A stretch of DNA of 49,807 nt from contig JAGVYW010000043.1 in assembly GCA_018303075.1 (NCBI GenBank), positions 7,189-56,995 on the forward strand, in the 5' to 3' direction. Shown piece after piece: positions 1 through 8,070 of the stretch. The DNA is from Candidatus Woesearchaeota archaeon (lineage in GTDB: Archaea > Nanobdellota > Nanobdellia > Woesearchaeales > DSVV01). Each line of letters opens with the position of its first letter. Position 1 is the stretch's first letter. Position numbers and translations under genes: made by a program. A model generated the notes under the pieces. That model did not search any database, was not told where the DNA came from, and was given only the letters and a program-made list of their open reading frames with translations.

Positions 1-98
1 AATACCCCGCAGCTCTGCTGCGACCCATTTTTAAGAGTAAAAATCCCTTTTTTGTTATTGAATGCCCCGCAGCTTGCTGCGATTGGGATTTTTACTTA
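1..98 (+). repeat. 98-bp double-hairpin repeat, copy A (cut by window start)
   Basis: Matches copy C (49220-49317) with one visible mismatch and copy B (32674-32771) as reverse complement. It holds two related half-units: a GC-rich palindrome CGCAGC-tct-GCTGCG, then an outer stem TAAAAATCCC/GGGATTTTTA enclosing CGCAGC-tt-GCTGCG. Copy C shows that the first half also has an outer stem (AAAAATGGGT/ACCCATTTTT), which lies outside the window here. This copy sits downstream of the TrmB gene, so it may also act as a 3' structure. No ORF. Confidence 0.9.
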
Positions 99-154
99 TG
101 TTTTGGATAAAAATATAGAAAGAGAAAATATAAAAAAATATAGGAAAATCGCTC

Positions 155-970
155 CTAATTCTTCACTAAAAGAGCAGCTTTCTTTCCATCCCATACTTGG
201 TTGAACATGTTCTGCAATGCTTTTGCAAAAAACTCTGTGCATACCCAAATGCCTACATCATAAGCTGGAATTGCTTTTTCATCGTCTATTAAACTGAATG
301 TAATCTCTTTGCCATCAACAATACAGAATCTTGCCTTGAAAGATGAAATATCTTTAACTTCACCAAACTGACGCAGTTTTTCTGCTGCTGCTGCTGATTT
401 CTTTGTAATTGGAGCAGCTATCCTTAACTTTACTCCTCGTTTCTTTGCTTTTTCTAATGTCTTTCGCAAAGCATCAGCTTTTCTGATCAAACCTTCTTCA
501 GTTGTCATTAATTCAATGCTTTCTTGAGCATCATTAATCATCTTGTTTAAGTTGTTGTAAACATTTACTCTATCACGAAGTGAAGCTGATAATTCACTTG
601 GTTCAATAATCTCAACGCCATTTGTATACAATGATTCTAATTGTGAGAAAATGTCGTCTTTCTTAACATCATCTAATAATTGCGCTTGTGTCTCTGCTTC
701 TTCTTTTACAGTCTTTTTGACACGTTCAATGACTTCTACAGGTTTTACTGCAATATATTTAATAGGCTTTCCTATCTTCATAACAATAAAACCTTTCTTT
801 TCTAAACTTTCAAGAACATCATATGCACGTGATCGAGGTACGTTTGAGATGTCAGATAATTCGCCTGCACTTGATACGCCTCTAGAAAGTAATGCAACCC
901 AGATTTTTGCTTCATAGCTGTTTAATCCAAAGTCCTTTAATTTATTTAAAATCCTGTCTCCAACAATCAT
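155..970 (-). CDS. TrmB-family transcriptional regulator
   Basis: 271 aa. Residues about 10-75 form a winged helix-turn-helix of the TrmB type (LNSYEAKIWVALLSRG, then SRAYDVLESLEKKGFI), followed by a charged helical linker (about 80-110) and a C-terminal effector-like domain. TrmB proteins in archaea sense sugars or other metabolites and regulate transport and central metabolism; the ligand here cannot be read from sequence. Divergent from the AI-2E-type gene across about 215 bp with AT-rich promoter motifs on both sides, so it could regulate that gene or itself (inference). Confidence 0.88.
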   Translation of the reverse strand: MIVGDRILNKLKDFGLNSYEAKIWVALLSRGVSSAGELSDISNVPRSRAYDVLESLEKKGFIVMKIGKPIKYIAVKPVEVIERVKKTVKEEAETQAQLLDDVKKDDIFSQLESLYTNGVEIIEPSELSASLRDRVNVYNNLNKMINDAQESIELMTTEEGLIRKADALRKTLEKAKKRGVKLRIAAPITKKSAAAAEKLRQFGEVKDISSFKARFCIVDGKEITFSLIDDEKAIPAYDVGIWVCTEFFAKALQNMFNQVWDGKKAALLVKN

Positions 971-1120
971 TGAAAATACCCCCTATCTTATAATTATAAA
1001 TAAATAGTACAATATAATTAACACCAAATATACTACTAAACAATAAGGAACAGGTAATCATTTATAAAGCTTTCTATCATATTCACTTAGAAGTAACTAT
1101 TACTTAGATTATTGATGGCG

Positions 1121-1139
1121 AAATGTTTATAAATAATAA
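1121..1139 (+). promoter_or_regulatory. TATA box of the AI-2E-type gene
   Basis: AAATGTTTATAAATAATA is a good archaeal TATA element about 50-60 bp before the ATG at 1186, implying a leader of roughly 30 nt. No other strong signal lies between the divergent genes. Confidence 0.5.
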
Positions 1140-1185
1140 AACTTAGAGATTAATTAGATTAAAAAGAAGCAAAAAGAGGCTGACA

Positions 1186-2235
1186 ATGAAAAATAATGAA
1201 AGAAACATGCTCCTGATTATTGTAATAGCTGTTCTTGTTTATCTATCATACAGCATCATAAAAGATTTTATACTTGTTTTGTTAACTGGATTAATATTAA
1301 CATATCTTTTTTATCCATTGTTTAGTTTAGTTCATAAAAAAATAAATAGCAGGAGAATAGCTTCATTTGTGTCTATTCTTATTGTTCTATTGCTATTTAC
1401 AATACCAACTGCTATACTTGTTACTAAACTTGTGAAAGAAACAAATAATGCATATAGCAACATCATAAATATGGTTGATGAATCTTCTTTACAAAATTGC
1501 AATAATAGAATCTGTATGAGTTATAATAAATTATACAATATAACAGCACAATACAATCTTCATGAAAGAATAGCTGTATTTATTACGAACATTGGTACTA
1601 AGCTATCGTCTAGCAGTATTAACTATGTTCTTAACTTACCATCATTTATAATAAATCTTATTGTAATATTATTTATTATGTATTATTTCTTTATAGACGG
1701 TAAACTAATATTAGAAGAATTCAAAAAAATACTGCCGCTAAAAGAAAAAAGTAAACAATTAATGTTTGAGAAAATAAAGAATATTACTTCTGGAGTTTTT
1801 TATGGACAGATGATTACAGCAATAATTCAAGGAATCCTTGGTACAATCGGATTTTATATTCTTGGAATACCTAATGCATTATTGCTTGGATTGTTAATGA
1901 CATTAGTTGCATTAGTGCCATTAGTTGGAACATTTCTTGTGTGGGGGCCAACTGCATTTATTCTGCTGACATTAGGGATAATTCAAGACAAAAATATACT
2001 TATTATAAAAGCAATAATTCTTTTTGTTTATGGATTGTTAATCATAAGCACTGTCGATAATATAATAAAACCAAAAATAATCGGAAAGAAAACAAATGTT
2101 CATCCATTAGTTATATTACTTGGGATCTTAGGAGGAGTGAGTTTTTTTGGATTGATCGGAATAATTTTAGGCCCATTGATAATAAGCATGACGATAACAT
2201 TAATTAAGATGTATAATGAAGGAATATTAACATAA
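1186..2235 (+). CDS. AI-2E/PerM-family membrane transporter
   Basis: 349 aa with about eight hydrophobic segments: a pair near residues 8-45, one near 60-85, one near 155-175, and a cluster from about 205 to the end. The C-terminal half has the family pattern (GQMITAIIQGILGTIGFYIL, later LVGTFLVWGP and IGIILGPLI). The family exports or exchanges small molecules and includes autoinducer-2 exporters and Na+/H+ antiporters; substrate is not predictable. It ends 20 bp before the AMP phosphorylase start, so the two may be cotranscribed. Confidence 0.85.
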   Translation: MKNNERNMLLIIVIAVLVYLSYSIIKDFILVLLTGLILTYLFYPLFSLVHKKINSRRIASFVSILIVLLLFTIPTAILVTKLVKETNNAYSNIINMVDESSLQNCNNRICMSYNKLYNITAQYNLHERIAVFITNIGTKLSSSSINYVLNLPSFIINLIVILFIMYYFFIDGKLILEEFKKILPLKEKSKQLMFEKIKNITSGVFYGQMITAIIQGILGTIGFYILGIPNALLLGLLMTLVALVPLVGTFLVWGPTAFILLTLGIIQDKNILIIKAIILFVYGLLIISTVDNIIKPKIIGKKTNVHPLVILLGILGGVSFFGLIGIILGPLIISMTITLIKMYNEGILT

Positions 2236-2255
2236 CTACCAAATCGGTGAAAAGA

Positions 2256-3749
2256 ATGAGATTAAAAGTAAAGAAGATTCATATCAATACAGGAAATACA
2301 TTAATTGCAGTCATCAATAAAGAGGATGCAAAACAATTAGATATCTATTCTTTAGATAGAATAACAATAACCTGCAAAAATAAAAAGATTATTGCAACTA
2401 TTGATATAACTGACTCTGAGAATGTTGTGAAAAAAGGAGAGATTGGATTATTCGAGGAGACAATTGATGCATTATATTGTAAAGTAAATCAGTTAGTTGA
2501 TATTTCATTAGAGAGAAAACCACGTTCTGTTGGATTTATACTCAAAAAATTAAAAGGAGAACGATTAAACAAAGAAGAAATTTTTGAAATTGTAAAAGAT
2601 ATCAATGAAGGCAAACTTAGCGATATTGAACTGACTTATTTTGTTGCAGCGGGATATATCAGAGAATTATCACTGCAAGAAACTGTTTCTTTGACAAAGG
2701 CAATGATTGCATCTGGAGCAACATTGAAACTAAATAGAAAGATAATCGTTGATAAGCATTGCATCGGCGGAGTTGCAGGAAATAGAACAACAATGATTGT
2801 TGTACCAATTCTTGCTGCAGCTGGCTTAACAATTCCAAAAACAAGCTCAAGATCAATCACAAGCGCAGCAGGTACAGCTGATACTGTAGAAGTACTGTGC
2901 AATGTTACATTCTCTGTAAAAGATATGAAAAAGATCGTTGAGAAAACAAATGCCTGCTTTGCATGGGGAGGAGCTGTAAATCTTGCACCTGCTGACGACA
3001 AGATAATAAAAGTTGAAAGCCCTATGTCACTTGATCCTGTTGGACAACTAATCGCAAGTATTTTAGCAAAAAAGAAAAGCGTCTGCGCAACACACGTATT
3101 AATCGATATTCCTGTTGGAAGAAGTGCAAAAATTGAGAGCAGGAAACAGGCAAATATGCTTAAGAAAAAGTTCTTGGATATTGGCCATGAACTTGGACTG
3201 AAAATGAAAGTGATTCTCACTGATGGAACCCAGCCAATCGGCAATGGAATCGGACCTGCGTTAGAGGCAAAAGATGTTATTGAAACTCTAAAAAATAGCC
3301 CTAATGAATGCAGACTATTACGAAAGAAATCATTATTTGTTGCTGGATTACTTCTTGAGATGTGCGGCAAAGCTAGAATAGGAGAGGGTAGAAAACTTGC
3401 TGAGAATATATTAAACTCTGGAAAAGCATATAAAAAGTTTTTTGAGATAATCAAAGCACAAGGAGGCAAAGAAGTTACAGCTGATGAAATACCCATAGCA
3501 AAAAATTTTAAAGATATACATACAGACAACAAAGGAATTGTAAGACACGTTGATAATAAGATAATAAATAAACTTGCACGGTTAGCAGGAGCTCCACATG
3601 ACAAAGAAGCAGGCATTTATCTTTTTGTGCATAAAGGCTGTAAAGTAAAAAAAGGAGATAAATTGTTTAGGATTTATTCTGACAATAAAGAAAGATTAGA
3701 ATTTACTTATCAAGAATATAAGAGAAAAGATGGGATTGTGGTGGAGTGA
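2256..3749 (+). CDS. deoA: AMP phosphorylase (archaeal thymidine phosphorylase homolog)
   Basis: About 497 aa, the usual length of archaeal AMP phosphorylase. It phosphorolyses NMPs to base plus ribose-1,5-bisphosphate, the first step of the archaeal NMP-degradation route that can end at form III RuBisCO. Visible: N-terminal extension domain (1-85), glycosyltransferase family 3 core with KHCIGGVAGNRTT, SSRSITSAAGTADT and LTDGTQPIGNGIGP, and a C-terminal barrel-sandwich domain. The ORF track starts at GTG 2247, but GGTGA five bases before ATG 2256 favours that ATG. No isomerase or RuBisCO gene lies in the window. Confidence 0.92.
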   Translation: MRLKVKKIHINTGNTLIAVINKEDAKQLDIYSLDRITITCKNKKIIATIDITDSENVVKKGEIGLFEETIDALYCKVNQLVDISLERKPRSVGFILKKLKGERLNKEEIFEIVKDINEGKLSDIELTYFVAAGYIRELSLQETVSLTKAMIASGATLKLNRKIIVDKHCIGGVAGNRTTMIVVPILAAAGLTIPKTSSRSITSAAGTADTVEVLCNVTFSVKDMKKIVEKTNACFAWGGAVNLAPADDKIIKVESPMSLDPVGQLIASILAKKKSVCATHVLIDIPVGRSAKIESRKQANMLKKKFLDIGHELGLKMKVILTDGTQPIGNGIGPALEAKDVIETLKNSPNECRLLRKKSLFVAGLLLEMCGKARIGEGRKLAENILNSGKAYKKFFEIIKAQGGKEVTADEIPIAKNFKDIHTDNKGIVRHVDNKIINKLARLAGAPHDKEAGIYLFVHKGCKVKKGDKLFRIYSDNKERLEFTYQEYKRKDGIVVE

Positions 3750-3787
3750 TGAACAAACAATTAGTTATTATGATATTTTGATAAAAG

Positions 3788-3799
3788 TTTTTATATTAC
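3788..3799 (+). promoter_or_regulatory. TATA box for a leaderless gene
   Basis: TTTTTATATTAC lies about 25 bp before the ATG at 3818, so the transcript should begin at or next to the start codon. No ribosome site is visible, consistent with a leaderless mRNA. Confidence 0.45.
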
Positions 3800-3817
3800 T
3801 TAGATTTACTTATAGTA

Positions 3818-4396
3818 ATGCAATTAATCAATAGAAACATGATTATATTAAATAAAGAGATTAATGAACTAGACAAATTTGTATTAGAATTCGTTGATAT
3901 CATCAAGAAATATACTAATTACATAATTATTTCAGGTTATGTTGCAATATTATTAGGAAGAACCAGAGGAACTGATGATATTGATATGATTATTCCAATA
4001 ATTTCATTTGAATCGTTTTCTTTACTTTATAAAGAACTTCTTGAAAAAGGTTTTTGGAGTTTGAATTCTTCTAAAGCGACTGATTTATATGAATTACTGT
4101 TACATAGATCCAGCGTGCGTTTTGCTATGGAGCCGTTGATTTCTCCAAATATGGAAATTAAATTCTCAAAAAATATGTATGATCAGATTTCTTTGAAAAG
4201 TCCTGTAATTATAAAATTAGGAGAGTATGAATTAAAGACTTCACAGTTAGAATTACAAATTGCTTACAAAGAAGAAGTGCTTAAAAGTAATAAGGATATG
4301 GAAGATGCAAAACATATACGATTAATTGGAAAACAAATTCTTGATGAGAGTTTGATTAGACAATATAAACAGCAATTGAGGGATTTTGATGGCTAA
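3818..4396 (+). CDS. Nucleotidyltransferase-fold protein (DUF6036/AbiEii-like)
   Basis: 192 aa. Residues about 35-65 contain a minimal nucleotidyltransferase motif: SGYVAILLGRTRGTDDIDMI, with the G-x-T-x-D-I-D metal-site signature. The rest is helical and charged. Such proteins are often the toxin or regulator half of two-gene cassettes. The next ORF begins inside its last codons, suggesting translational coupling. A defence or toxin-antitoxin role is inferred from this arrangement only. Confidence 0.7.
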   Translation: MQLINRNMIILNKEINELDKFVLEFVDIIKKYTNYIIISGYVAILLGRTRGTDDIDMIIPIISFESFSLLYKELLEKGFWSLNSSKATDLYELLLHRSSVRFAMEPLISPNMEIKFSKNMYDQISLKSPVIIKLGEYELKTSQLELQIAYKEEVLKSNKDMEDAKHIRLIGKQILDESLIRQYKQQLRDFDG

Positions 4397-4610
4397 AACA
4401 AATACAATTGTGCAATTAAAACAAGAAAATGATAATGAGAGAATGTGGTACGTTGAATATTGGGCAAATTATGTTAATTCACATACAGATAAAGAATGGA
4501 GCAGCCAACAAAAAGTAATTATTAATTCTCAGCTACAAAATGCAAAGCATTATCGATTAACTCCAAAAGAGTATCTCTCAATAAAAGGGGAAAAGTGTTT
4601 TCGAGACTAA
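4389..4610 (+). CDS. Small hypothetical partner of the nucleotidyltransferase
   Basis: 73 aa from ATG 4389 (the track uses 4386); GAGGGA eight bases upstream supports this start. It overlaps the preceding gene by eight bases. The protein is hydrophilic, with an aromatic N-terminal part (MWYVEYWANYV) and a basic C-terminal half ending in KGEKCFRD. I do not recognise a family. The overlap and size suggest an antitoxin-like or regulatory partner. Confidence 0.5.
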   Translation: MAKTNTIVQLKQENDNERMWYVEYWANYVNSHTDKEWSSQQKVIINSQLQNAKHYRLTPKEYLSIKGEKCFRD

Positions 4611-4622
4611 TCTATTAAAAAT

Positions 4623-6206
4623 TTACTTTTTCCTCACACTTTTCAGCAGATATTGAATAGATTTCTTAGCATAATTCTCTTTCTCGTCTTTATAATTAGA
4701 ATAATTTAAACTGCTTCCTTTTGTTTCCTGCTGGATGTTTTCTTGATTAAAAAATAAATGTCTTTTCTCATGCAATAAAAGTCTAGAATCAAGCATTTTC
4801 TTCTGCGTTCTTTTATCGTAATGACCTATTGTTTCTGGAATAAATCCTTGCACATGCTTAATAGCGACAAATTTTGCAAAGAAACCTTTTTCTAATGGAA
4901 TCTCAATCAATCGCATCTCTTTGAGCGTTGGAATAAAAATAATTGCTGTTAATAACCGCAGTATTCCTGAAATAATAATAACTGTAAGTATATTTCTTTC
5001 AAGAGAATTGAAAGGAAGGTATTCTATCAATAATCCACCAACTAATGAGCCTAAAAGCAGAAATAATGTATGAAACAGATTAAAATAACTGACATGATCA
5101 AGTATATCATTTTTTGTGCTGCAATCATAAAGATAATTTGAAGTGCTTAAGTTGAAACCTGCCCAGACAAAACCTGAAAATGCTTCTATTAAAAAAAGAA
5201 TGTAGAAATTTTTTGTAAATATCCATAGAACAGGAATTAAAGGAATCAGAAAACCACAAATAAATAATACATTTTTACTTCCTGAAGTATCGCCATATTT
5301 ACCAAATATCTTCATACCAATAACACTTGTAACAACAGAAGCTAATGTAATAAGCGCAAACTGAAGATAGCTAAAATGCAGCACTTTCAGCATGTATACT
5401 GCGAAAAATGGCGATGCTATGAACACAGCAAACTTGAAAAAGGAGATAAACAAGACATATCTTCCAAAACTTTCTTTTCGAATATGAGTAATAAATGAAA
5501 TAAATGTCTGCAAATCCTGCTTAAATGAGAAATTGCTGGTGTTAATATTTTCTGGCTCATACATCTTGGATAAAAAAAGTGTAGAAATTATTCTTGAAAA
5601 AGCTGCTATAATAAAAAGAATTGAGAACCCAAGAAATTTATTCTCAGTTGTAAATTGATTCAGAATAAGACCACCTATGATTGTAGCAAGAAAAGCAGTA
5701 ACTGCTATCACTATATTTCTTTTTCCAAAATAACTTCCTCTATGATGTTCTGGAACAAGATCTAACATTAAACCATTCCATAAAGGGCTAATAATTGCTG
5801 AACAAAGAGCAATTAGGCAGAGAAAAAACAGCAGAACATATGAAGGATGCAATAGCTGGAATTTTGGCAGAAACAGCAAAGGAAGCCAAAGCAATGACTG
5901 CAGAAATGCAAGAATAACAATTATTTTTTTCCGAGAATAAGATACTAAGAATAATTTCTTGGTAAAAAACTGTAATAATGCTCCTAATAATTCAGGGAAA
6001 GTACCAAGAATACCTAATACTATTGTAGATGCCTGCAAAAGAATAGCATAAGGTACAAGAAATGAAGAGGTTATACCCTGCATTATTGAATAGAATGCAC
6101 CATCACTTATTGAATATTTCAAACTTTTTTCTATCTTTGCGTGATATTGTTCTGGAGATAGTTTTTCTTTTTTTTCTTTTTTGAAAACCTCTTGTTTTGA
6201 TTCCAT
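4623..6206 (-). CDS. Major facilitator superfamily (MFS) transporter
   Basis: 527 aa. A cytoplasmic N-terminus (about 35 aa, charged) is followed by roughly twelve hydrophobic segments to about residue 440, and a charged C-terminal tail of about 85 aa rich in H, K and Q. LDLVPEHHRGSYFGKRN resembles the cytoplasmic loop motif between helices in MFS permeases, and a weaker GDTSGSKNV loop follows helix 8. Substrate unknown. Convergent with the 4389-4610 ORF, with a 12-bp gap. Confidence 0.82.
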   Translation of the reverse strand: MESKQEVFKKEKKEKLSPEQYHAKIEKSLKYSISDGAFYSIMQGITSSFLVPYAILLQASTIVLGILGTFPELLGALLQFFTKKLFLVSYSRKKIIVILAFLQSLLWLPLLFLPKFQLLHPSYVLLFFLCLIALCSAIISPLWNGLMLDLVPEHHRGSYFGKRNIVIAVTAFLATIIGGLILNQFTTENKFLGFSILFIIAAFSRIISTLFLSKMYEPENINTSNFSFKQDLQTFISFITHIRKESFGRYVLFISFFKFAVFIASPFFAVYMLKVLHFSYLQFALITLASVVTSVIGMKIFGKYGDTSGSKNVLFICGFLIPLIPVLWIFTKNFYILFLIEAFSGFVWAGFNLSTSNYLYDCSTKNDILDHVSYFNLFHTLFLLLGSLVGGLLIEYLPFNSLERNILTVIIISGILRLLTAIIFIPTLKEMRLIEIPLEKGFFAKFVAIKHVQGFIPETIGHYDKRTQKKMLDSRLLLHEKRHLFFNQENIQQETKGSSLNYSNYKDEKENYAKKSIQYLLKSVRKK

Positions 6207-6290
6207 CAGATAAATTTGAGAAAGGAAGAGAAATATAAAGGTTTGGGAAAAGGAAAAGATATTTAATTAAGTGAATAGTCCCAATAACTT

Positions 6291-6620
6291 ATGTTCAAAG
6301 AACTTATCACCAAATGATTAGGAATAGGACAAACACTTAAAACAGAAGATTGTTAAATTTTGGCAACCTTGAGGAAAAAATTGAAAGAGATGGATTACAT
6401 ATATAGTAATGGTGAACAGTTTGCGGACAATATTGCCTAAGAATGGATATCCTACTGTTGATACATATAAAAATGATTCATAAAATAAGTGATAGATATT
6501 GTTCCATATAATTGTAGACCACATGATTTGTTTAAATCTATGAAACCAAAAATAGAAAAGCTTGCTGAAATATGCTTAAGAACAACAACACATAGAACTT
6601 CACTAGAGCTTTTGAGATAA
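6291..6620 (+). pseudogene. Decayed protein gene with several in-frame stops
   Basis: One reading frame from ATG 6291 to TAA 6618-6620 reads like protein but is broken by about seven stop codons. Legible pieces are LRKKLKEMDYIYSNGEQFAD, and near the end DIVPYNCRPHDLFKSMKPK followed by IEKLAEICLRTTTHRTSLEL. I do not recognise the family. The remnant ends six bases before a duplicated tRNA-Ser 3' end, so it may be the relic of something integrated at this tRNA (inference). The ORF-track entries on the minus strand here are shadows. Confidence 0.5.
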
Positions 6621-6625
6621 AGAAG

Positions 6626-6647
6626 AAAAAACGCCGCCGCCCAGATT
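6626..6647 (-). repeat. Duplicated 3' end of tRNA-Ser (att-like)
   Basis: 22 bases identical to 6760-6781, covering the last 16 nt of tRNA-Ser (T-arm 3' side, acceptor strand and discriminator) plus the following T-run on the minus strand. It lies 112 bp downstream of the intact tRNA. Confidence 0.9.
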
Positions 6648-6759
6648 CTCACCAACTTTTTTAAGAAAAACCTTGACTAAAAACACGTTAAGTAAGGCAT
6701 TCACTTCGTTCAGCCTTACGAACTAGAGGAGCTTCGCTCTCAGTTGCTAAAATATGAAA
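6648..6759 (-). repeat. Double-hairpin element at tRNA-Ser
   Basis: The 112 bp between the intact tRNA-Ser and its duplicated 3' end. It contains stems GTAAGGC/GCCTTAC (loop with CTTCGTT) and GAGC-ttc-GCTC, and next to the duplicate a weak AT-rich hairpin (minus strand GGTTTTTCTTAAAAAAG). The last part matches the elements at tRNA-Gly and rad50. No ORF. Confidence 0.6.
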
Positions 6760-6765
6760 AAAAAA

Positions 6766-6849
6766 CGCCGCCGCCCAGATTTGAACTGGGATATCCTTTC
6801 GGAAACTAGCTCTCAAGGCTAGCGCATTACCAGGTTGTGCCACGGCGGC
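6766..6849 (-). tRNA. tRNA-Ser (UGA)
   Basis: 84 nt, class II. Acceptor stem GCCGCCG/CGGCGGC with discriminator G. Anticodon stem-loop CTAGC-CTTGAGA-GCTAG gives anticodon TGA; a long variable arm (TTTCCGAAAGGATA) follows, then a T-arm with TTCAAAT. G73 and the long variable arm fit serine. CCA is not encoded; a T-run follows. No intron. Confidence 0.95.
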
Positions 6850-6986
6850 ATGTATATGAATTACAACTAATTTTATTGTTGAAGTGGATGATATATAAAG
6901 TTAATCTTAAAATAAACTGTAACTCCTCTCAAGACAATACAGTCACAATATATACAGATTTCCTCATTTTTTTAGAGAATAACCAA

Positions 6987-7000
6987 AAATTTTATAAATA
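6987..7000 (+). promoter_or_regulatory. TATA box upstream of tfb
   Basis: AAATTTTATAAATAG about 90 bp before the TFB start, with a second TATA-like site (CTATTTATAAATT) near 7012-7024. Either would give a short leader. Two sites could mean alternative starts. Confidence 0.4.
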
Positions 7001-7088
7001 GATGTTGATTCCTATTTATAAATTTAATGCTGATTCAAAATATAGTTTTTATTGGATAAATAGTTATCCTGAAGTTGGGGGTTAGAAT

Positions 7089-8015
7089 ATGCATCAAGTC
7101 GTTAGAAAATGTCCTGAGTGCGGGGGCAGCAATTTATTCTGGAATAAAGAAAAAGGCGAAGTCATCTGTAAAGACTGCGGGTTAGTCGTAGAAGAGAAAA
7201 TGGTCGATTTTGGCCAGGAATGGAGAGAATTCGACGACGACAAAGCAAAGGCTCACAGAAGAACAGGAGCACCAATGACATATACACAATATGATAAAGG
7301 TCTTGGTACTGAAGTCGGACGGAAATCTGATTTATACTCATTAGGAAGCAAAGATAGAAATAAATTCTACAGATTAAGAAAATGGCAGTATAGAATATCA
7401 ACTGCTATCGAAAGAAACCTTAAATTAGCTTTAGCTGAACTGAAAAGAGTGAGTTCTTACTTAAAACTGCCAGAAAGCGTTGAAGAGGAATCTGCACGAA
7501 TTTACACGTTAGCTGTGCAGCGAGGATTAGTTCGTGGAAGAAGCATGGAATCTGTTGTGGCTGGAGCATTATATGCTGCATGCAGAAGACATGATGTTCC
7601 AAGAACATTAGATGAATTATCAGAAGCGTCTGGCATTGAAAAAAAGGAAATCGGCAGAACTTATAGATTTGTGACAAGAGAATTAGGAATTACAATACTG
7701 CCAAGCAATCCTGCTGATTATATTGCAAGATTTGCATCTGCATTAAAGCTAAGTGCAGAAACACAATCAAGAGCAATTGAAATATTAGAATCAGCACAGA
7801 AATCAGAATTAACATCAGGCAGAGGTCCAACAGGAATTGCGGCTGCTGCTCTTTATGTGAGTGCTTTAATTCATGGAGAAAAAAGAACACAAAGAGAAGT
7901 TGCAGATGTTGCTGGCGTTACAGAAGTAACTATCAGAAACAGATACAAAGAATTGCTTGATGAATTAAAGTTAGAGAAAGAGATCAAGAAGACTAAGAAG
8001 AAGAAAAAGGAATAA
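7089..8015 (+). CDS. tfb: Transcription initiation factor TFB (TFIIB homolog)
   Basis: 308 aa, standard TFB length. The N-terminal zinc ribbon is complete (CPECGG ... CKDCG, residues about 8-31), followed by the B-finger/linker region (EWREFDDDKAKAHRRTGAP) and two cyclin-like repeats (about 110-205 and 210-300) with TLDELSEASG and TQREVADVAGVTEVTIRNRY as recognition helices. TFB bridges TBP-bound promoters and RNA polymerase. Basic KKTKKKKKE tail. Monocistronic by position. Confidence 0.97.
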   Translation: MHQVVRKCPECGGSNLFWNKEKGEVICKDCGLVVEEKMVDFGQEWREFDDDKAKAHRRTGAPMTYTQYDKGLGTEVGRKSDLYSLGSKDRNKFYRLRKWQYRISTAIERNLKLALAELKRVSSYLKLPESVEEESARIYTLAVQRGLVRGRSMESVVAGALYAACRRHDVPRTLDELSEASGIEKKEIGRTYRFVTRELGITILPSNPADYIARFASALKLSAETQSRAIEILESAQKSELTSGRGPTGIAAAALYVSALIHGEKRTQREVADVAGVTEVTIRNRYKELLDELKLEKEIKKTKKKKKE

Positions 8016-8070
8016 AAAAAGAAAAATTCAGCAGAATTTTTCATCAGATTTTATTTTGAACAATCTTCTT

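Noticed and set aside
1-98. CRISPR array from the GCAGC-rich repeats
   Set aside because: Copies are tens of kb apart, have no regular spacers and no cas genes are present.
2636-3616. 326-aa minus-strand ORF opposite AMP phosphorylase
   Set aside because: Shadow of the AMP phosphorylase gene; low-complexity Ser/Phe composition and no motif.
6291-6620. TGA recoding in the broken frame
   Set aside because: The stops include TAA and TGA clustered with loss of coding sense; simple decay explains it, and TGA ends normal genes here (e.g. mnt-like and rad50 neighbours).
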